DNA of 38,491 nt from Planctomycetota bacterium (GCA_026386955.1 JAPLMQ010000099.1:1-38491); one strand, 5' to 3'; positions 16,986 through 26,023 are shown, counted from the first letter of the stretch. Translations and numbers: made by a program. Notes: generated from the letters alone by a model not told the origin.

Positions 16986-17675
16986 ATGGCCCCCAAGCCC
17001 CCGGGAAAGCCCGCCGCCATCCGCCTCACGCCGGAGCACAAGGCCCGCGCCGCCCGCGTGCAGGCGGGGCTGCTCAAGCTCTACCCCGACGCCCGCTGCG
17101 CCCTCAACCACCGCAACGCCTTCGAGCTGCTCATCGCCACGATCCTCTCGGCCCAGTGCACCGACGTCCGTGTCAACATCGTCACGCCCGCGCTCTTCAA
17201 GCGGTTCCCCGACGCGGCCGCGTTCGCCAAGGCCGACGTCGCCGAGGTCGAGTCGCTCATCAAGAGCACCGGCTTCTACCGCAACAAGGCCAAGTCGATC
17301 CTCGGGGCGAGCAAGCTGATCGTCGAGAAGTTCGGCCACGCCGTGCCGCGGACGATGGAGGAGCTGTTGGAACTCCCCGGCGTCGCCCGCAAGACCGCCA
17401 ACGTCGTGCTGGGCAACGCCTACGGGAAGAACGTGGGCTTCGTGGTCGACACGCACATCGGCCGGCTGAGCCGAAGGCTTGGCTTCACCCGGCAGGACGA
17501 CCCGGTGAAGGTCGAGCGCGACCTGATCGCACTCTTCCCGGGCGAGAACTGGACGATGCTCGCTCATCTATTGATTTATCACGGACGGCAAGTCTGCTTC
17601 GCGCGGAATCCACAGTGCGACAAATGTGCGATCGCGCGGGATTGCCCGAAGCTCGGTGTCGTGACGAAGAAGTGA
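16986..17675 (+). CDS. nth: Endonuclease III (base-excision repair DNA glycosylase/AP lyase)
   Basis: Removes oxidised pyrimidines and cleaves at abasic sites. The 229-aa protein has the helix-hairpin-helix motif LPGVARKTANVVLGNAYG with catalytic Lys136, the aspartate Asp155 in VVDTHIGR, and the C-terminal 4Fe-4S ligands Cys204, 211, 214 and 220 (C-x6-C-x2-C-x5-C). The N-terminal 15 residues are a basic extension. No strong ribosome site precedes the ATG. It follows the DUF4149-like gene after 54 nt and converges with argC. All catalytic residues are present, so it should be active. Confidence 0.95.
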   Translation: MAPKPPGKPAAIRLTPEHKARAARVQAGLLKLYPDARCALNHRNAFELLIATILSAQCTDVRVNIVTPALFKRFPDAAAFAKADVAEVESLIKSTGFYRNKAKSILGASKLIVEKFGHAVPRTMEELLELPGVARKTANVVLGNAYGKNVGFVVDTHIGRLSRRLGFTRQDDPVKVERDLIALFPGENWTMLAHLLIYHGRQVCFARNPQCDKCAIARDCPKLGVVTKK

Positions 17676-17721
17676 TGGACTTGGATCGTGAAGTGCACGA
17701 GCGCCTTCCGCGCGATCGCGC

Positions 17722-18762
17722 TCAGCGCAGCCCCGCGTCCTCGTCCTGCTCGAAGACGATGTTCATGTTCTGGATCGCCTGTCCGCTCGCGCCCTTGATC
17801 ATGTTGTCGAGCGCCGAGAACGCGACGACCCGCGCGGTGTCGCCCTGGCGCACCAGCCGCACCGTCAGGTCGCAGAAGTTCGTGTCGCGCACGTGCTTCA
17901 CGTTGGGCAGGTCCTTGCGCACGCGGACGAACGGCTCCTCCGAGTAGGCCTCCTCATAGGCCTCGAACAGGTCCTCCTCGGTCACGTCCTGCTCGACGGG
18001 CTCCATGTAGATCGTCTCGAGGATCCCGCGGTCGATCGGGAGCAGGTGCGGCACGAAGAGCAGCGAGGGCGTCACCCCCGCGGCGACGCTGAGCGTCTGC
18101 TCGATCTCGGGCTGGTGCCGGTGGCCGCCGATCTGTCCGTAGGCGCCGAAGGCCTCGTTCTGCTCGGCGAAGTGCAGGTGCGGCGCGGGGGTCTTGCCCG
18201 CGCCGGTCACGCCCGAGGCGGCGTTGATGATGATCGACGTCGGCTTCACCAGGCTGTGCGTGAGCAGCGGGGCGATGGCGAGCGCCGCGGCCGTGGGATA
18301 GCAGCCCGGGTTGGCGACGAGCATCGCCCCCGGCAGCTTGTCGCGGAAGAGCTCGGGCAGGCCGTAGGCGGCGTCGGCGAGGTTGGCGGGGTCGGCGTGG
18401 GCGTGGCTGTAGACCTTCTCGTAGAGCGCCGGGTCGCGCAGGCGGTAGTCGGCCGAGAGGTCGATGACGCGCAGGCCCGCGTCGAGCAGAACCGGCACGT
18501 AGGCCATCGCCGCCCGGTGAGGCAGGCCGAGGAAGACCACGTCGGCCTCGCGGGCGATCGCTTCCGGGTCGATCTTCCGGCAGCGCGCGACCTTCGGGTC
18601 GACCCGATGGTAGAGCTGCGGGAAGACTTCGGTGATGTCCGGCAGCTCCTCGCGGTGGCTCGCGAGATAGGTCACCTCCGCCTTGGGATGGCGCAGGAGG
18701 AGGTCGAGCAGGTAGAGGCCTGTGTAGCCGGTGGGGCCGACGATGGCGGCGCGGATGGTCAT
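17722..18762 (-). CDS. argC: N-acetyl-gamma-glutamyl-phosphate reductase
   Basis: The third enzyme of arginine biosynthesis, reducing N-acetylglutamyl phosphate to the semialdehyde with NADPH. The 346-aa protein has the Rossmann motif AAIVGPTGYTGLYLLDLL at the N-terminus, catalytic Cys154 in VANPGCYPTAAAL and the conserved His in GGHRHQPEIEQ. The start at 18762 is set by homology and by a TTGAAA-17-AACAAT promoter ending 7 nt upstream, which predicts a leaderless mRNA. An upstream extension of 35 codons is open but crosses this promoter and is rejected. No other arg genes are in the window. Confidence 0.95.
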   Translation of the reverse strand: MTIRAAIVGPTGYTGLYLLDLLLRHPKAEVTYLASHREELPDITEVFPQLYHRVDPKVARCRKIDPEAIAREADVVFLGLPHRAAMAYVPVLLDAGLRVIDLSADYRLRDPALYEKVYSHAHADPANLADAAYGLPELFRDKLPGAMLVANPGCYPTAAALAIAPLLTHSLVKPTSIIINAASGVTGAGKTPAPHLHFAEQNEAFGAYGQIGGHRHQPEIEQTLSVAAGVTPSLLFVPHLLPIDRGILETIYMEPVEQDVTEEDLFEAYEEAYSEEPFVRVRKDLPNVKHVRDTNFCDLTVRLVRQGDTARVVAFSALDNMIKGASGQAIQNMNIVFEQDEDAGLR

Positions 18763-18769
18763 GGGGACT

Positions 18770-18798
18770 ATTGTTGCCGGGTTGAATCGGATTTTCAA
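18770..18798 (-). promoter_or_regulatory. argC promoter, TTGAAA-17-AACAAT
   Basis: On the minus strand the -35 is TTGAAA (18793-18798) and the -10 is AACAAT (18770-18775), with a 17-nt spacer. The -10 ends 7 nt before the argC ATG. Confidence 0.65.
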
Positions 18799-18887
18799 AA
18801 AAAGAGCGAACGGCCTCTTGAATTGCCAGAGTTGCACCGCGGCGGGGCGGGGCTGTCGTTTTGGCACCGGCGAGCGCGACGGGGAAC

Positions 18888-18908
18888 CCTGAAACCCGCG
18901 AATTCAGG
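18888..18908. promoter_or_regulatory. Dyad CCTGAA-N9-TTCAGG upstream of the sigma-54-type promoter
   Basis: A perfect 6-bp inverted repeat centred about 80 bp upstream of the predicted hsp20 transcription start, in the position where bacterial enhancer-binding proteins often bind. Its function is inferred from position only. Confidence 0.4.
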
Positions 18909-18951
18909 CCGTTTTCCGCGGTCTCGCGTTCGGACAGTCCCCGACACTTCC

Positions 18952-18967
18952 TGGCATCGGCCTTGCT
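18952..18967 (+). promoter_or_regulatory. Candidate sigma-54 (RpoN) promoter of hsp20
   Basis: TGGCATCGGCCTTGCT matches the consensus TGGCACG-N4-TTGCW at every position except two inside the -24 box; the essential GG and GC are at the correct 10-bp separation. Predicted initiation lies about 90 nt before the hsp20 start. Confidence 0.55.
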
Positions 18968-19065
18968 TATTCATCCCTCCGTCGGCGGCGTGGTCGGCCG
19001 CGTGAATGTCACGCAGCTCCGCCGCCTGTGGATCTTGACCATCACCCTTTTTGAGGAGCATCTGC

Positions 19066-19545
19066 ATGTTTGCGAATCAAACCAATGGTCGCCTCGCCCG
19101 CCAGTTCTACAGCGCCCCGCTGAGCGCGATCGCCGACGACATCAACCGCGCCCTCTCCGACTGGACGCCTGAGACGCCCGAGCAGACGCTCACCGGCGTC
19201 TACCCCGTCGACGTCCGCGAGGACGCGAACCACATCCTCGTCGACGCCGAGCTGCCCGGCTTCAAGCCCGCCGAGGTGCAGGTGACGATCGAGGACGGCG
19301 TCCTCTCCATCGTCGCGGAGCGGAAGAGCCAGGAGCCCGCCGCCCCGACGGGTCCCGAAGGCCAAGGCCGGCCGGCGCCCGTCTCGCACCTGCGCGAGAG
19401 GCGATTCACCCGCGTGGCCCGCACCTTCAAGCTGCCGAACCTGGTCGACGATTCCAAGGTCGAGGCGAAGCTGGAGGACGGCGTCCTGCGGCTGAAGCTG
19501 CAGAAGCGCGAGGAGGTCAAGCCCCGCCGCATCGAAGTGAAGTGA
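19066..19545 (+). CDS. Small heat-shock protein (Hsp20/alpha-crystallin)
   Basis: An ATP-independent holdase that binds unfolding proteins. The 159-aa protein has the alpha-crystallin domain from about residue 46 (YPVDVREDANHILVDAELPG) to the end, with the conserved LEDGVLRLKLQK motif. Unusually, a Pro/Gly-rich loop (about 90-108) is inserted between strands, and the C-terminus is RRIEVK; the IEV triplet may be the I-x-V/I anchoring motif. GAGGAG lies 7 nt upstream of the ATG at 19066; an ATG at 19051 overlaps this site. A strong terminator follows. A sigma-54-type promoter rather than CIRCE or a heat-shock sigma box is seen upstream. Confidence 0.92.
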   Translation: MFANQTNGRLARQFYSAPLSAIADDINRALSDWTPETPEQTLTGVYPVDVREDANHILVDAELPGFKPAEVQVTIEDGVLSIVAERKSQEPAAPTGPEGQGRPAPVSHLRERRFTRVARTFKLPNLVDDSKVEAKLEDGVLRLKLQKREEVKPRRIEVK

Positions 19546-19600
19546 TCCGGCCGCGGTTGGCCGATGATCTTCGACTCGTGCGAACGAACGCGAACCCTTT

Positions 19601-19626
19601 GGCCGCGGCGAAAGCCGCGGCCTTTT
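19601..19626 (+). terminator. Rho-independent terminator of hsp20
   Basis: A perfect 9-bp stem GGCCGCGGC/GCCGCGGCC with a GAAA tetraloop followed by TTTT, 55 nt after the hsp20 stop. Confidence 0.9.
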
Positions 19627-19734
19627 CATGCGCGGAGAGGGAGGCTTCGCTGTTAGACTTGGTTCGCTTCGTCTCATCGCCACCCCATCGATTCCGGCCC
19701 TCTCCGTCCACTTCCCCCCGCAAAGGAACCGCCC

Positions 19735-20238
19735 ATGAAAACCGTCACGACGCGCGTCCTCCTGCTCCTCGCCCTGGCGCTCCTGCCCCTGGTCTCGGGC
19801 TGCTGCACTAGTAAGTCGGCCCGCCAAGCCGGCGGCTCCTCGGACCGCGCCATGTCGGGTGGTGGGTGGCATGTGGTCTACGTCAACGACGCGGGCGGCA
19901 AGCGGACCTCGGGCGACTTGGGCACGCTCGTCGCCGCGGTGAAGGCGGGCAGGCCGATCCGCGTGATGACCGAAGCCAAGGGCGACGTCGCCCGCTATGA
20001 CCTCGAAATGGTCTGCCTCCGCGGCAGCGTCGTCTCGGGCACCACCCCCACGCAGGTCAGCCTGATGCGCGACAACGACGGCTCGCTGGTCTTCAAGGAG
20101 AAGTCCTACCACGTCATCAACGGCTTCTCGACCAGCGGCGTCTACACGCAGTTCTCCTGGAGCCTCGCGGGCACGAACTGGCAATACCCCGGCCCATGGA
20201 CGGGCTCAAGCGCGATGACGTGGATGGTGGGGGAGTGA
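19735..20238 (+). CDS. Lipoprotein of unknown function
   Basis: A 167-aa predicted lipoprotein. The N-terminus MKTVTTRVLLLLALALL leads to the lipobox LVSGC, with Cys22 as the modified residue. The rest (GGGWHVVYVNDAGGKRTSGDL onwards) is predicted mostly beta, ending in a Trp-rich tail (TNWQYPGPW, MTWMVGE). No known domain is recognised. AAAGGA lies upstream of the ATG, and a TAGACT sequence at 19654-19659 may be its -10 box. The next gene starts 42 nt downstream on the same strand, with its own ribosome site. Confidence 0.78.
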   Translation: MKTVTTRVLLLLALALLPLVSGCCTSKSARQAGGSSDRAMSGGGWHVVYVNDAGGKRTSGDLGTLVAAVKAGRPIRVMTEAKGDVARYDLEMVCLRGSVVSGTTPTQVSLMRDNDGSLVFKEKSYHVINGFSTSGVYTQFSWSLAGTNWQYPGPWTGSSAMTWMVGE

Positions 20239-20280
20239 AGTAAGATTGTTCGGCATTGCATAATCCAAAGGAGAACAACG

Positions 20281-20817
20281 ATGACCCGTGCGAAGGCGAT
20301 CCTCATGGCGTCACTGCTTCTCGCCGGCCTGGCCCTGACTTCCGCCGCGGCGCTCGACAAGACGCAACCAGCGTCGGATTCGCCCGCCACCCAACCCGCG
20401 GCTGACGATCCCGTCCTCCGTCGCCTGGAGACCAAGCTCCGCGCCGGGCTCAAGGAGCTGGGCCCCGATTTGACGTTCATCGCTCCGCCGGGCCAATCGA
20501 GCCTCGAGGCCCATTACAAGAGCCGCCCGTTCGTGGTCCATGGTGCCGACATGACGGGAGAGTGGTCGGAAAAGGCCTATCCCCGCACCGGCCCGAGCCA
20601 CAAGGGGTTCATCATGCGGGCCTTCCTGCAGAAGGAGGGCGAGGTCAATCAGGCGAAAACGCCCCAGACGCTCGTTGAGCCCTACTGGCGGACCAACCTC
20701 AGCGTCGTTGTCGTCCCGGAGACGGGCAAGCAGTTGTATCTTTGTGTCAATTATGGCAGCGGGGTCGACGACAAGACCTTGGGCAAGATCCAGTCGCTCG
20801 TCTCGAACCTGAAGTAG
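20281..20817 (+). CDS. Small secreted protein of unknown function
   Basis: A 178-aa protein with a signal peptide (MTRAKAILMASLLLAGLALT, cleavage near SAAA) and a soluble domain with no recognised family. Visible features are a Thr/Pro/Ala linker (about 26-42), a helical segment LRRLETKLRAGLKELG and a beta-rich C-terminal part with VVVVPETGKQLYLCVNYG. AAAGGAG lies 7 nt upstream of the ATG, and CATAAT at 20259-20264 may be a -10 box, though that would leave a very short leader. It lies downstream of a lipoprotein and converges with the YceI gene. Confidence 0.72.
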   Translation: MTRAKAILMASLLLAGLALTSAAALDKTQPASDSPATQPAADDPVLRRLETKLRAGLKELGPDLTFIAPPGQSSLEAHYKSRPFVVHGADMTGEWSEKAYPRTGPSHKGFIMRAFLQKEGEVNQAKTPQTLVEPYWRTNLSVVVVPETGKQLYLCVNYGSGVDDKTLGKIQSLVSNLK

Positions 20818-20873
20818 GAAGATCGACGAACCAGGATAGAGGACACGGGGCGCTGTGACCGCGCGGCGCGAAG

Positions 20874-20899
20874 AAAAACCCAGGCACGCGGTGCCTGGG
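20874..20899 (-). terminator. Rho-independent terminator of the YceI gene
   Basis: CCCAGGCAC and GTGCCTGGG form a perfect 9-bp stem around GCG (20879-20899), followed by TTTTT on the minus strand (20878-20874). It lies about 60 nt past the YceI stop. It may also stop the converging transcript, although the plus side lacks a good T-run. Confidence 0.85.
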
Positions 20900-20959
20900 C
20901 TTTGGGTGTGCGATCTGGAAGTCGCGAGTTGGTTCGATCTCCGCGCCTCGTCGCGATTC

Positions 20960-21613
20960 TTACTGCTTGATCCCCTCGAGCCCGAACGCGATGAGGACCT
21001 CGTCGCCCGCGGCGGGGATCATGTTGGTCATGCCGAAGTCGCTGCGCTTGACCTTGAACTCGCCGATGAGCCCGGTGCGGTGCTTGCCCGAGCCCGGGGG
21101 GAACTCGGCCTCGCCGGGGTTGGTGAGGGTGACGGTGACCTTCTTGGTCACGCCGTGGAGCTTCAGGTCGCCCGTGACCTCGTAGGTGTTGGGGCTGCCG
21201 CCTGCGGCGAACTTGGTGCTCATGAAGTTGATGGTGGGGAACTCGGTTGCGTTGAAGAAGTCGGGGCCCTGCAGGTGCTTGTCGCGTCCGGGCTGCCCGG
21301 TGAAGACGCTGGCGACCTTGACCTCGACGTCGACGCGAGACTTGGAGGCGTCGGCCTTGTCGAGGACGAAGGCGCCCTTGGCCTCGGTGAAGAGGCCGAA
21401 GACTTGGCTGACGCCGACGTGGGCGACCTTGAAGGCGACGGAGGTGTGGGCGGGGTCGAGGTTGTATTTCTCCGCGCCGGCCGCCTTGGGCGCCTCGGCG
21501 GCCGCGGGCGCGCCCATCTGGGCCGACGCCGGCGAACTGGCCTGGATCCAAACTGCCGCGCCGCCCAACGCGACCGCCGCCGACATCGCCGCCACCGCAA
21601 CACGCTTGTTCAT
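20960..21613 (-). CDS. YceI family lipid-binding-like secreted protein
   Basis: YceI proteins form an extended beta-barrel that binds polyprenyl chains; physiological roles vary. The 217-aa protein has a signal peptide to about residue 32 (SAQ), a short Ala/Pro linker and the YceI domain from 48 to the end: YNLDPAHTSVAFKVAHVGVSQVFGLF, the NATEFPTINFMSTKF segment, and GDLKLHGVTKKVTVTL. It ends in DEVLIAFGLEGIKQ, typical of the family. The ribosome site is weak (AAGGG about 9 nt upstream). The gene forms its own unit with a strong terminator. Confidence 0.9.
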   Translation of the reverse strand: MNKRVAVAAMSAAVALGGAAVWIQASSPASAQMGAPAAAEAPKAAGAEKYNLDPAHTSVAFKVAHVGVSQVFGLFTEAKGAFVLDKADASKSRVDVEVKVASVFTGQPGRDKHLQGPDFFNATEFPTINFMSTKFAAGGSPNTYEVTGDLKLHGVTKKVTVTLTNPGEAEFPPGSGKHRTGLIGEFKVKRSDFGMTNMIPAAGDEVLIAFGLEGIKQ

Positions 21614-21716
21614 GGGAAAGCCCTTGCAAAGGAGGAGGGGGAAAGTGCGATTCCCGACTCGAATCTTTTAGGTCATCCGCGGGGGGAAATCCAGCGGCAG
21701 AGGCGGGTGTTGGTCC

Positions 21717-21777
21717 ATGAACGGCCCCTGCGAGGCCGCGGTGGGTTTCGCGGATTGCCGCTCAACCCACCCTACAA
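21717..21777 (-). repeat. Dispersed repeat, GTAGGGTGGG family, copy 1
   Basis: The reverse complement of this stretch begins TTGTAGGGTGGGTTGAGCGG and closely matches the copy at 30547-30606 over its whole length. The family also shares its ends with the longer palindrome at 23518-23651. It lies between the YceI gene and the AAA ATPase gene and has no coding role; its spurious translation ends in STHPT. Confidence 0.75.
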
Positions 21778-21791
21778 AACCACAAGCCCTC

Positions 21792-23258
<1,467 letters not shown>

Positions 23259-23417
23259 GGAGGCGGTTCCGGATTGAGGCGGAGGCGCGGGAGTCAGCGC
23301 AACGGTAGAAGAGCCCGGAAATCGAGTCAACGGCTGCGCGGAATGAGATTGGGGGGAGATGCGGAGGCGATGCGCGGGCGGGCAAGGAGATTTCCGGGAT
23401 GCGCACGGGACTCGTCT

Positions 23418-23484
23418 TGATCAGAGCCGGACACTGTGTGTCCGTCGATCGGGCGAAGGCGGTACTCCGCTCGCACGATGTGCC
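23418..23484 (+). repeat. TGATCAGAGCCGG repeat, half copy 1
   Basis: The left half of the family whose complete copies are at 26082-26307 and 31975-32199. It begins TGATCAGAGCCGG, contains the perfect hairpin GGACACTGTGTGTCC and ends near GTGCC. It is very similar to the other half copy at 30632-30697. The right half with the inverted terminus is absent; another palindrome begins 34 nt later. Confidence 0.75.
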
Positions 23485-23517
23485 AGCGTCTCAGGGCCGA
23501 TCTGCAAAGCCCATCCG

Positions 23518-23651
23518 CGTAGGGTGGCGCTGAGCGGTACCCCCCGGAAACCGCGAAGCCCACCGGTTGGGCGTCCGGTGTACGTGTGCGACCCCGTGTC
23601 ATTGTGCGTCGCGCCGGTGGGCTTCGCGAGTACGCTCAGCGCCACCCTACG
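23518..23651. repeat. 134-bp palindromic repeat, GTAGGGTGG ends
   Basis: The left arm (from 23518: CGTAGGGTGGCGCTGAGCG) and right arm (23614-23651) are inverted copies, with a small insertion in the left arm. The ends resemble the repeats at 21717-21777 and 30547-30606, so this is a long palindromic member or relative of the same family. Confidence 0.75.
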
Positions 23652-23699
23652 GAATGCAGACATCGAGCCTCTCTCCCGCACGATCCGACCTCCTCCCGC

Positions 23700-23705
23700 T
23701 ATCAT
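23700..23705 (+). promoter_or_regulatory. Candidate -10 box of pabB
   Basis: TATCAT ending 6 nt before the pabB ATG (23712), again predicting initiation at or near the start codon. No -35 hexamer is evident. Confidence 0.45.
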
Positions 23706-23711
23706 GCGCGG

Positions 23712-25184
23712 ATGCTCGGCCAGGCCCGCCCTCTGGATTGGATGTTCGACCCGTTGGAGGCGCTTCGGCGGTGGCCGGCCGATCGCGACGCGCTGCTGCT
23801 CCATTCCGGGCGCTTCCACCCGCGCTGGGCCCGCAAATCGATCCTCACCCACGGGCAAGGCGTCTACCGCTTCGTCAACACACCCGATGGCCACGGACGC
23901 AGCGAGTGGACCGGCGACCCGCGTCTGCTCCCCGCGGGCGAACTGACGCACAAGCCGTTCGCCGACCTCCGCCGGTTGCTACGCGTCTCGGCCGAGGCGA
24001 AGGGGCTGTGGGTCGGTTACCTCGGATACGACCTGGGGCGATGGATCGAGCGACTGTCCGCCCGGGCCGCGGCCGACCGCGATTGGCCGATCGTCGAACT
24101 GGCGTGGTGCCCGGGTTGGCTGGAATACGAGCGGACGGACCATATCGGGGCCGGAGTCGGGACCGGAGCCGGGCCGGGGAAATGGACGGCGCATGGGAGT
24201 TGGGCCCGCGGGGGCGAGCCGGATCTTGCCAGCGCCGTGGCAGCCGACGCCACATCCGCCGGGCCGCGCGAGCCCGCCTTCGCCGCGTCCGACCTGCAAG
24301 GCGTCTTCACGCGCCGGTCGTATGAAGCCGCCGTCGCGCAGACGCTCCGCTACATCGCCGCGGGCGACATCTTCCAGGCCAACCTCGCCCAGCGCTTCAC
24401 CGCCCGGCTCGACGGCCCGACCCGCCTGGCGACGCGCAGCCTCTTCGGCCGGCTCGCCGACGTCTCGCCCGCGTGGTACGGCGGGTACCTTGAGTTCGCC
24501 CCATCGCAAGCGAACGATCCACACCGCGCGATCGCTTCGACCTCTCCGGAGCTTTTCCTTGAAGTCGACGCGAGAGGCAATGTCGTCACCCGCCCGATCA
24601 AGGGCACGCGCCCAGCGACGGTGCCGGCCGACGAGCTTCGCCGCAGCGAGAAGGACATCGCGGAGTTGAACATGATCGTCGACCTGCTGCGCAACGACCT
24701 CGGGCGCGTCTGCGCCTATGGCTCGGTGCAGGTGCCCGAGCCGCGCGTCATCGAGTCGCACCCGACGATCCACCACGGCGTCGCGACCATCACCGGCCTG
24801 CTGCACCCGTCGCGCGACGTGATCGACCTCCTCCGCGCCACGATGCCGGGTGGCTCGATCACCGGCGCGCCCAAGATCCGGGCGATGGAGATCATCGATG
24901 AGCTCGAGCCCGTCCGCCGCGGGCCTTATTGCGGCGCGATCGGGCTCCTCTCGGCCGAGCTGACCCAGTTCAACATCGCCATCCGCACGCTGCTTTGCGA
25001 ACAACCCGCGGGGGGTGGCGCTTCCGGGGGCTCCGGGGGTTCCGGGGGCGGCCGCGTCGACTTCTCCGTCGGCGGCGGGATCGTGGCCGACAGCGACCCC
25101 GGCCACGAGTTCGACGAGACACTGCACAAGGCGGCGGCGATGCTGCGAGCCTTGGGCCTGCAGCCGCCGGGCTTCAACGGCTAG
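23712..25184 (+). CDS. pabB: Aminodeoxychorismate synthase component I
   Basis: Converts chorismate to aminodeoxychorismate for p-aminobenzoate and folate synthesis. The 490-aa protein has a C-terminal chorismate-binding domain with AAGDIFQANLAQRF near 215, PIKGTRPAT, ELNMIVDLLRNDLGRV, ESHPTIHHGVATITG and the signature MPGGSITGAPKIRAMEIIDELE. PGGSITGAPK, as opposed to the TrpE form, supports PabB; anthranilate synthase is less likely. A Gly/Ser-rich stretch (residues 434-447) interrupts the end of the domain, before the conserved VGGGIVADSDP. No Shine-Dalgarno lies upstream. A palindromic repeat starts 3 nt after the stop codon. Confidence 0.9.
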   Translation: MLGQARPLDWMFDPLEALRRWPADRDALLLHSGRFHPRWARKSILTHGQGVYRFVNTPDGHGRSEWTGDPRLLPAGELTHKPFADLRRLLRVSAEAKGLWVGYLGYDLGRWIERLSARAAADRDWPIVELAWCPGWLEYERTDHIGAGVGTGAGPGKWTAHGSWARGGEPDLASAVAADATSAGPREPAFAASDLQGVFTRRSYEAAVAQTLRYIAAGDIFQANLAQRFTARLDGPTRLATRSLFGRLADVSPAWYGGYLEFAPSQANDPHRAIASTSPELFLEVDARGNVVTRPIKGTRPATVPADELRRSEKDIAELNMIVDLLRNDLGRVCAYGSVQVPEPRVIESHPTIHHGVATITGLLHPSRDVIDLLRATMPGGSITGAPKIRAMEIIDELEPVRRGPYCGAIGLLSAELTQFNIAIRTLLCEQPAGGGASGGSGGSGGGRVDFSVGGGIVADSDPGHEFDETLHKAAAMLRALGLQPPGFNG

Positions 25185-25187
25185 GCT

Positions 25188-25409
25188 CTGTTGCGACCCC
25201 GCGAAGTTCCGAGGGCGTGCCACATCGCAGCCGAAGGCTGCTGTGTGCTGGTCAACCGGGAGCGCCGAGGTTCCGGGACCTTTGAAATCACGCCCATGGT
25301 CAAAAACGGGGAGACTTCCCTCTCAAGCCTTGACCCAACTGTTCACTTGCACATAGCAGCCTTCGGCTGCGATGTGGCACGGCCCAACGTCGATCGCGCA
25401 TCGCAACAG
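25188..25409. repeat. 222-bp inverted-repeat element directly after pabB
   Basis: The outer ends are CTGTTGCGA (25188-25196) and its exact reverse complement TCGCAACAG (25401-25409). Inside, arms 25217-25248 and 25349-25380 match at 31 of 32 positions in inverted orientation, and each contains the small palindrome AGCCGAAGGCT. The central part is noncoding. The arrangement suggests a nonautonomous mobile element or dispersed repeat. Confidence 0.8.
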
Positions 25410-25645
25410 AACCCCCGCCCTGCAAGCGGGCTCCAGCCCCGCGTCACCGCGCAGGCGATTTGTCGGTCTCGGCGAAAGTGGCAAGCGGGGCAATCCAGGG
25501 AAACATGCACGATTGACTCGCTTCGCCCGGACGTGCAGATTGCCAACGTCTTATTCAAATGTCCGTTGATCCTTGTGTGGATTGCGCTTGCTCGCGGCGC
25601 CAATCCGGCTTAATCTCGTGTGTGCGAAAAGGAGCTGTGCGAGCC
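25410..25645. other. Remaining intergenic region upstream of clpS
   Basis: Apart from the clpS promoter, the only thing I notice here is a short palindromic-looking stretch around 25420-25440 (GCCCTGCAAGCGGGC). No gene is supported. Confidence 0.5.
25588..25615 (+). promoter_or_regulatory. Candidate clpS promoter, TTGCTC-16-TTAATC
   Basis: A -35-like TTGCTC (25588-25593) and -10-like TTAATC (25610-25615) with a 16-nt spacer. A leader of about 24 nt, containing AAAAGGAG, precedes the clpS start. Confidence 0.45.
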
Positions 25646-26023
25646 ATGCCCGAGGCGAACTCCGAGTCCCCCCAGCCCGCCGACGAGACGCCCGCCGCGA
25701 CGCCTCCCCCGGCCGCCCCCGCCCCCGGGCCAACCCCGGCCCGCGGCTCGACGGAGATCCAGCCCGCGCCCGCCAAGCCCAGCGTCCAGCCGCTGCCGCC
25801 TTGGAAGGTGATCCTCCACAACGACGAGGTGAACGAGTTCGACTACGTCATCGAGACGATCGTCATGCTCACCCGCCTCGCCGAGCAGGACGCCGTCCGC
25901 CAAACGCTCGAGGCCCACGAGAAGGGCGCCGCGCTGCTGCTCACGACCCACCGCGAGCGGGCGGAGCTGTTCCAGCAGCAGTTCTCCAGCCGGAAGCTGA
26001 CGGTGACGATCGAGCCGGCGTGA
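25646..26023 (+). CDS. clpS: ATP-dependent Clp protease adaptor ClpS
   Basis: Delivers N-degron substrates to ClpA/ClpC-ClpP. The 125-aa protein has a Pro/Ala-rich disordered N-terminus (about residues 1-50) and the ClpS core: PPWKVILHNDEVNEFDYVIETIVMLTRL, in which ND corresponds to the conserved substrate-contacting NDD region, then EAHEKGAALLLTTHRERAELF. The usual second Asp is Glu here, and the His of the AH motif is kept. AAAAGGAG lies 11 nt upstream of the ATG. No clpA or clpC is adjacent. The long N-terminal tail matches the known role of the ClpS N-terminus as a flexible region that enters the unfoldase, but is longer than in E. coli. Confidence 0.9.
   Translation: MPEANSESPQPADETPAATPPPAAPAPGPTPARGSTEIQPAPAKPSVQPLPPWKVILHNDEVNEFDYVIETIVMLTRLAEQDAVRQTLEAHEKGAALLLTTHRERAELFQQQFSSRKLTVTIEPA

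Larger units (their letters stand above)
18763..19065. other. Divergent regulatory region between argC and hsp20
   Basis: A 303-nt gap with no credible gene. It contains the argC promoter at its left side, a CCTGAA-N9-TTCAGG dyad, a sigma-54-type promoter sequence and the hsp20 ribosome site (GAGGAG, 19053-19058). Confidence 0.65.
23259..23711. other. Intergenic region dominated by repeats
   Basis: A 453-nt gap between the ATPase gene and pabB. It holds a half copy of the TGATCAGAGCC repeat (23418-23484), a 134-bp palindrome (23518-23651) and the pabB -10 box. No gene is supported. Confidence 0.65.

Noticed and set aside
18763..19065. CIRCE or heat-shock sigma box for hsp20
   Set aside because: No TTAGCACTC-N9-GAGTGCTAA or standard heat-shock -10 pattern is present; a sigma-54-type site is the better match.
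20928..20950. GGTTCGATCTC as a possible tRNA T-arm
   Set aside because: No acceptor stem, D-arm or anticodon arm surrounds it; it lies between the YceI stop and its terminator.
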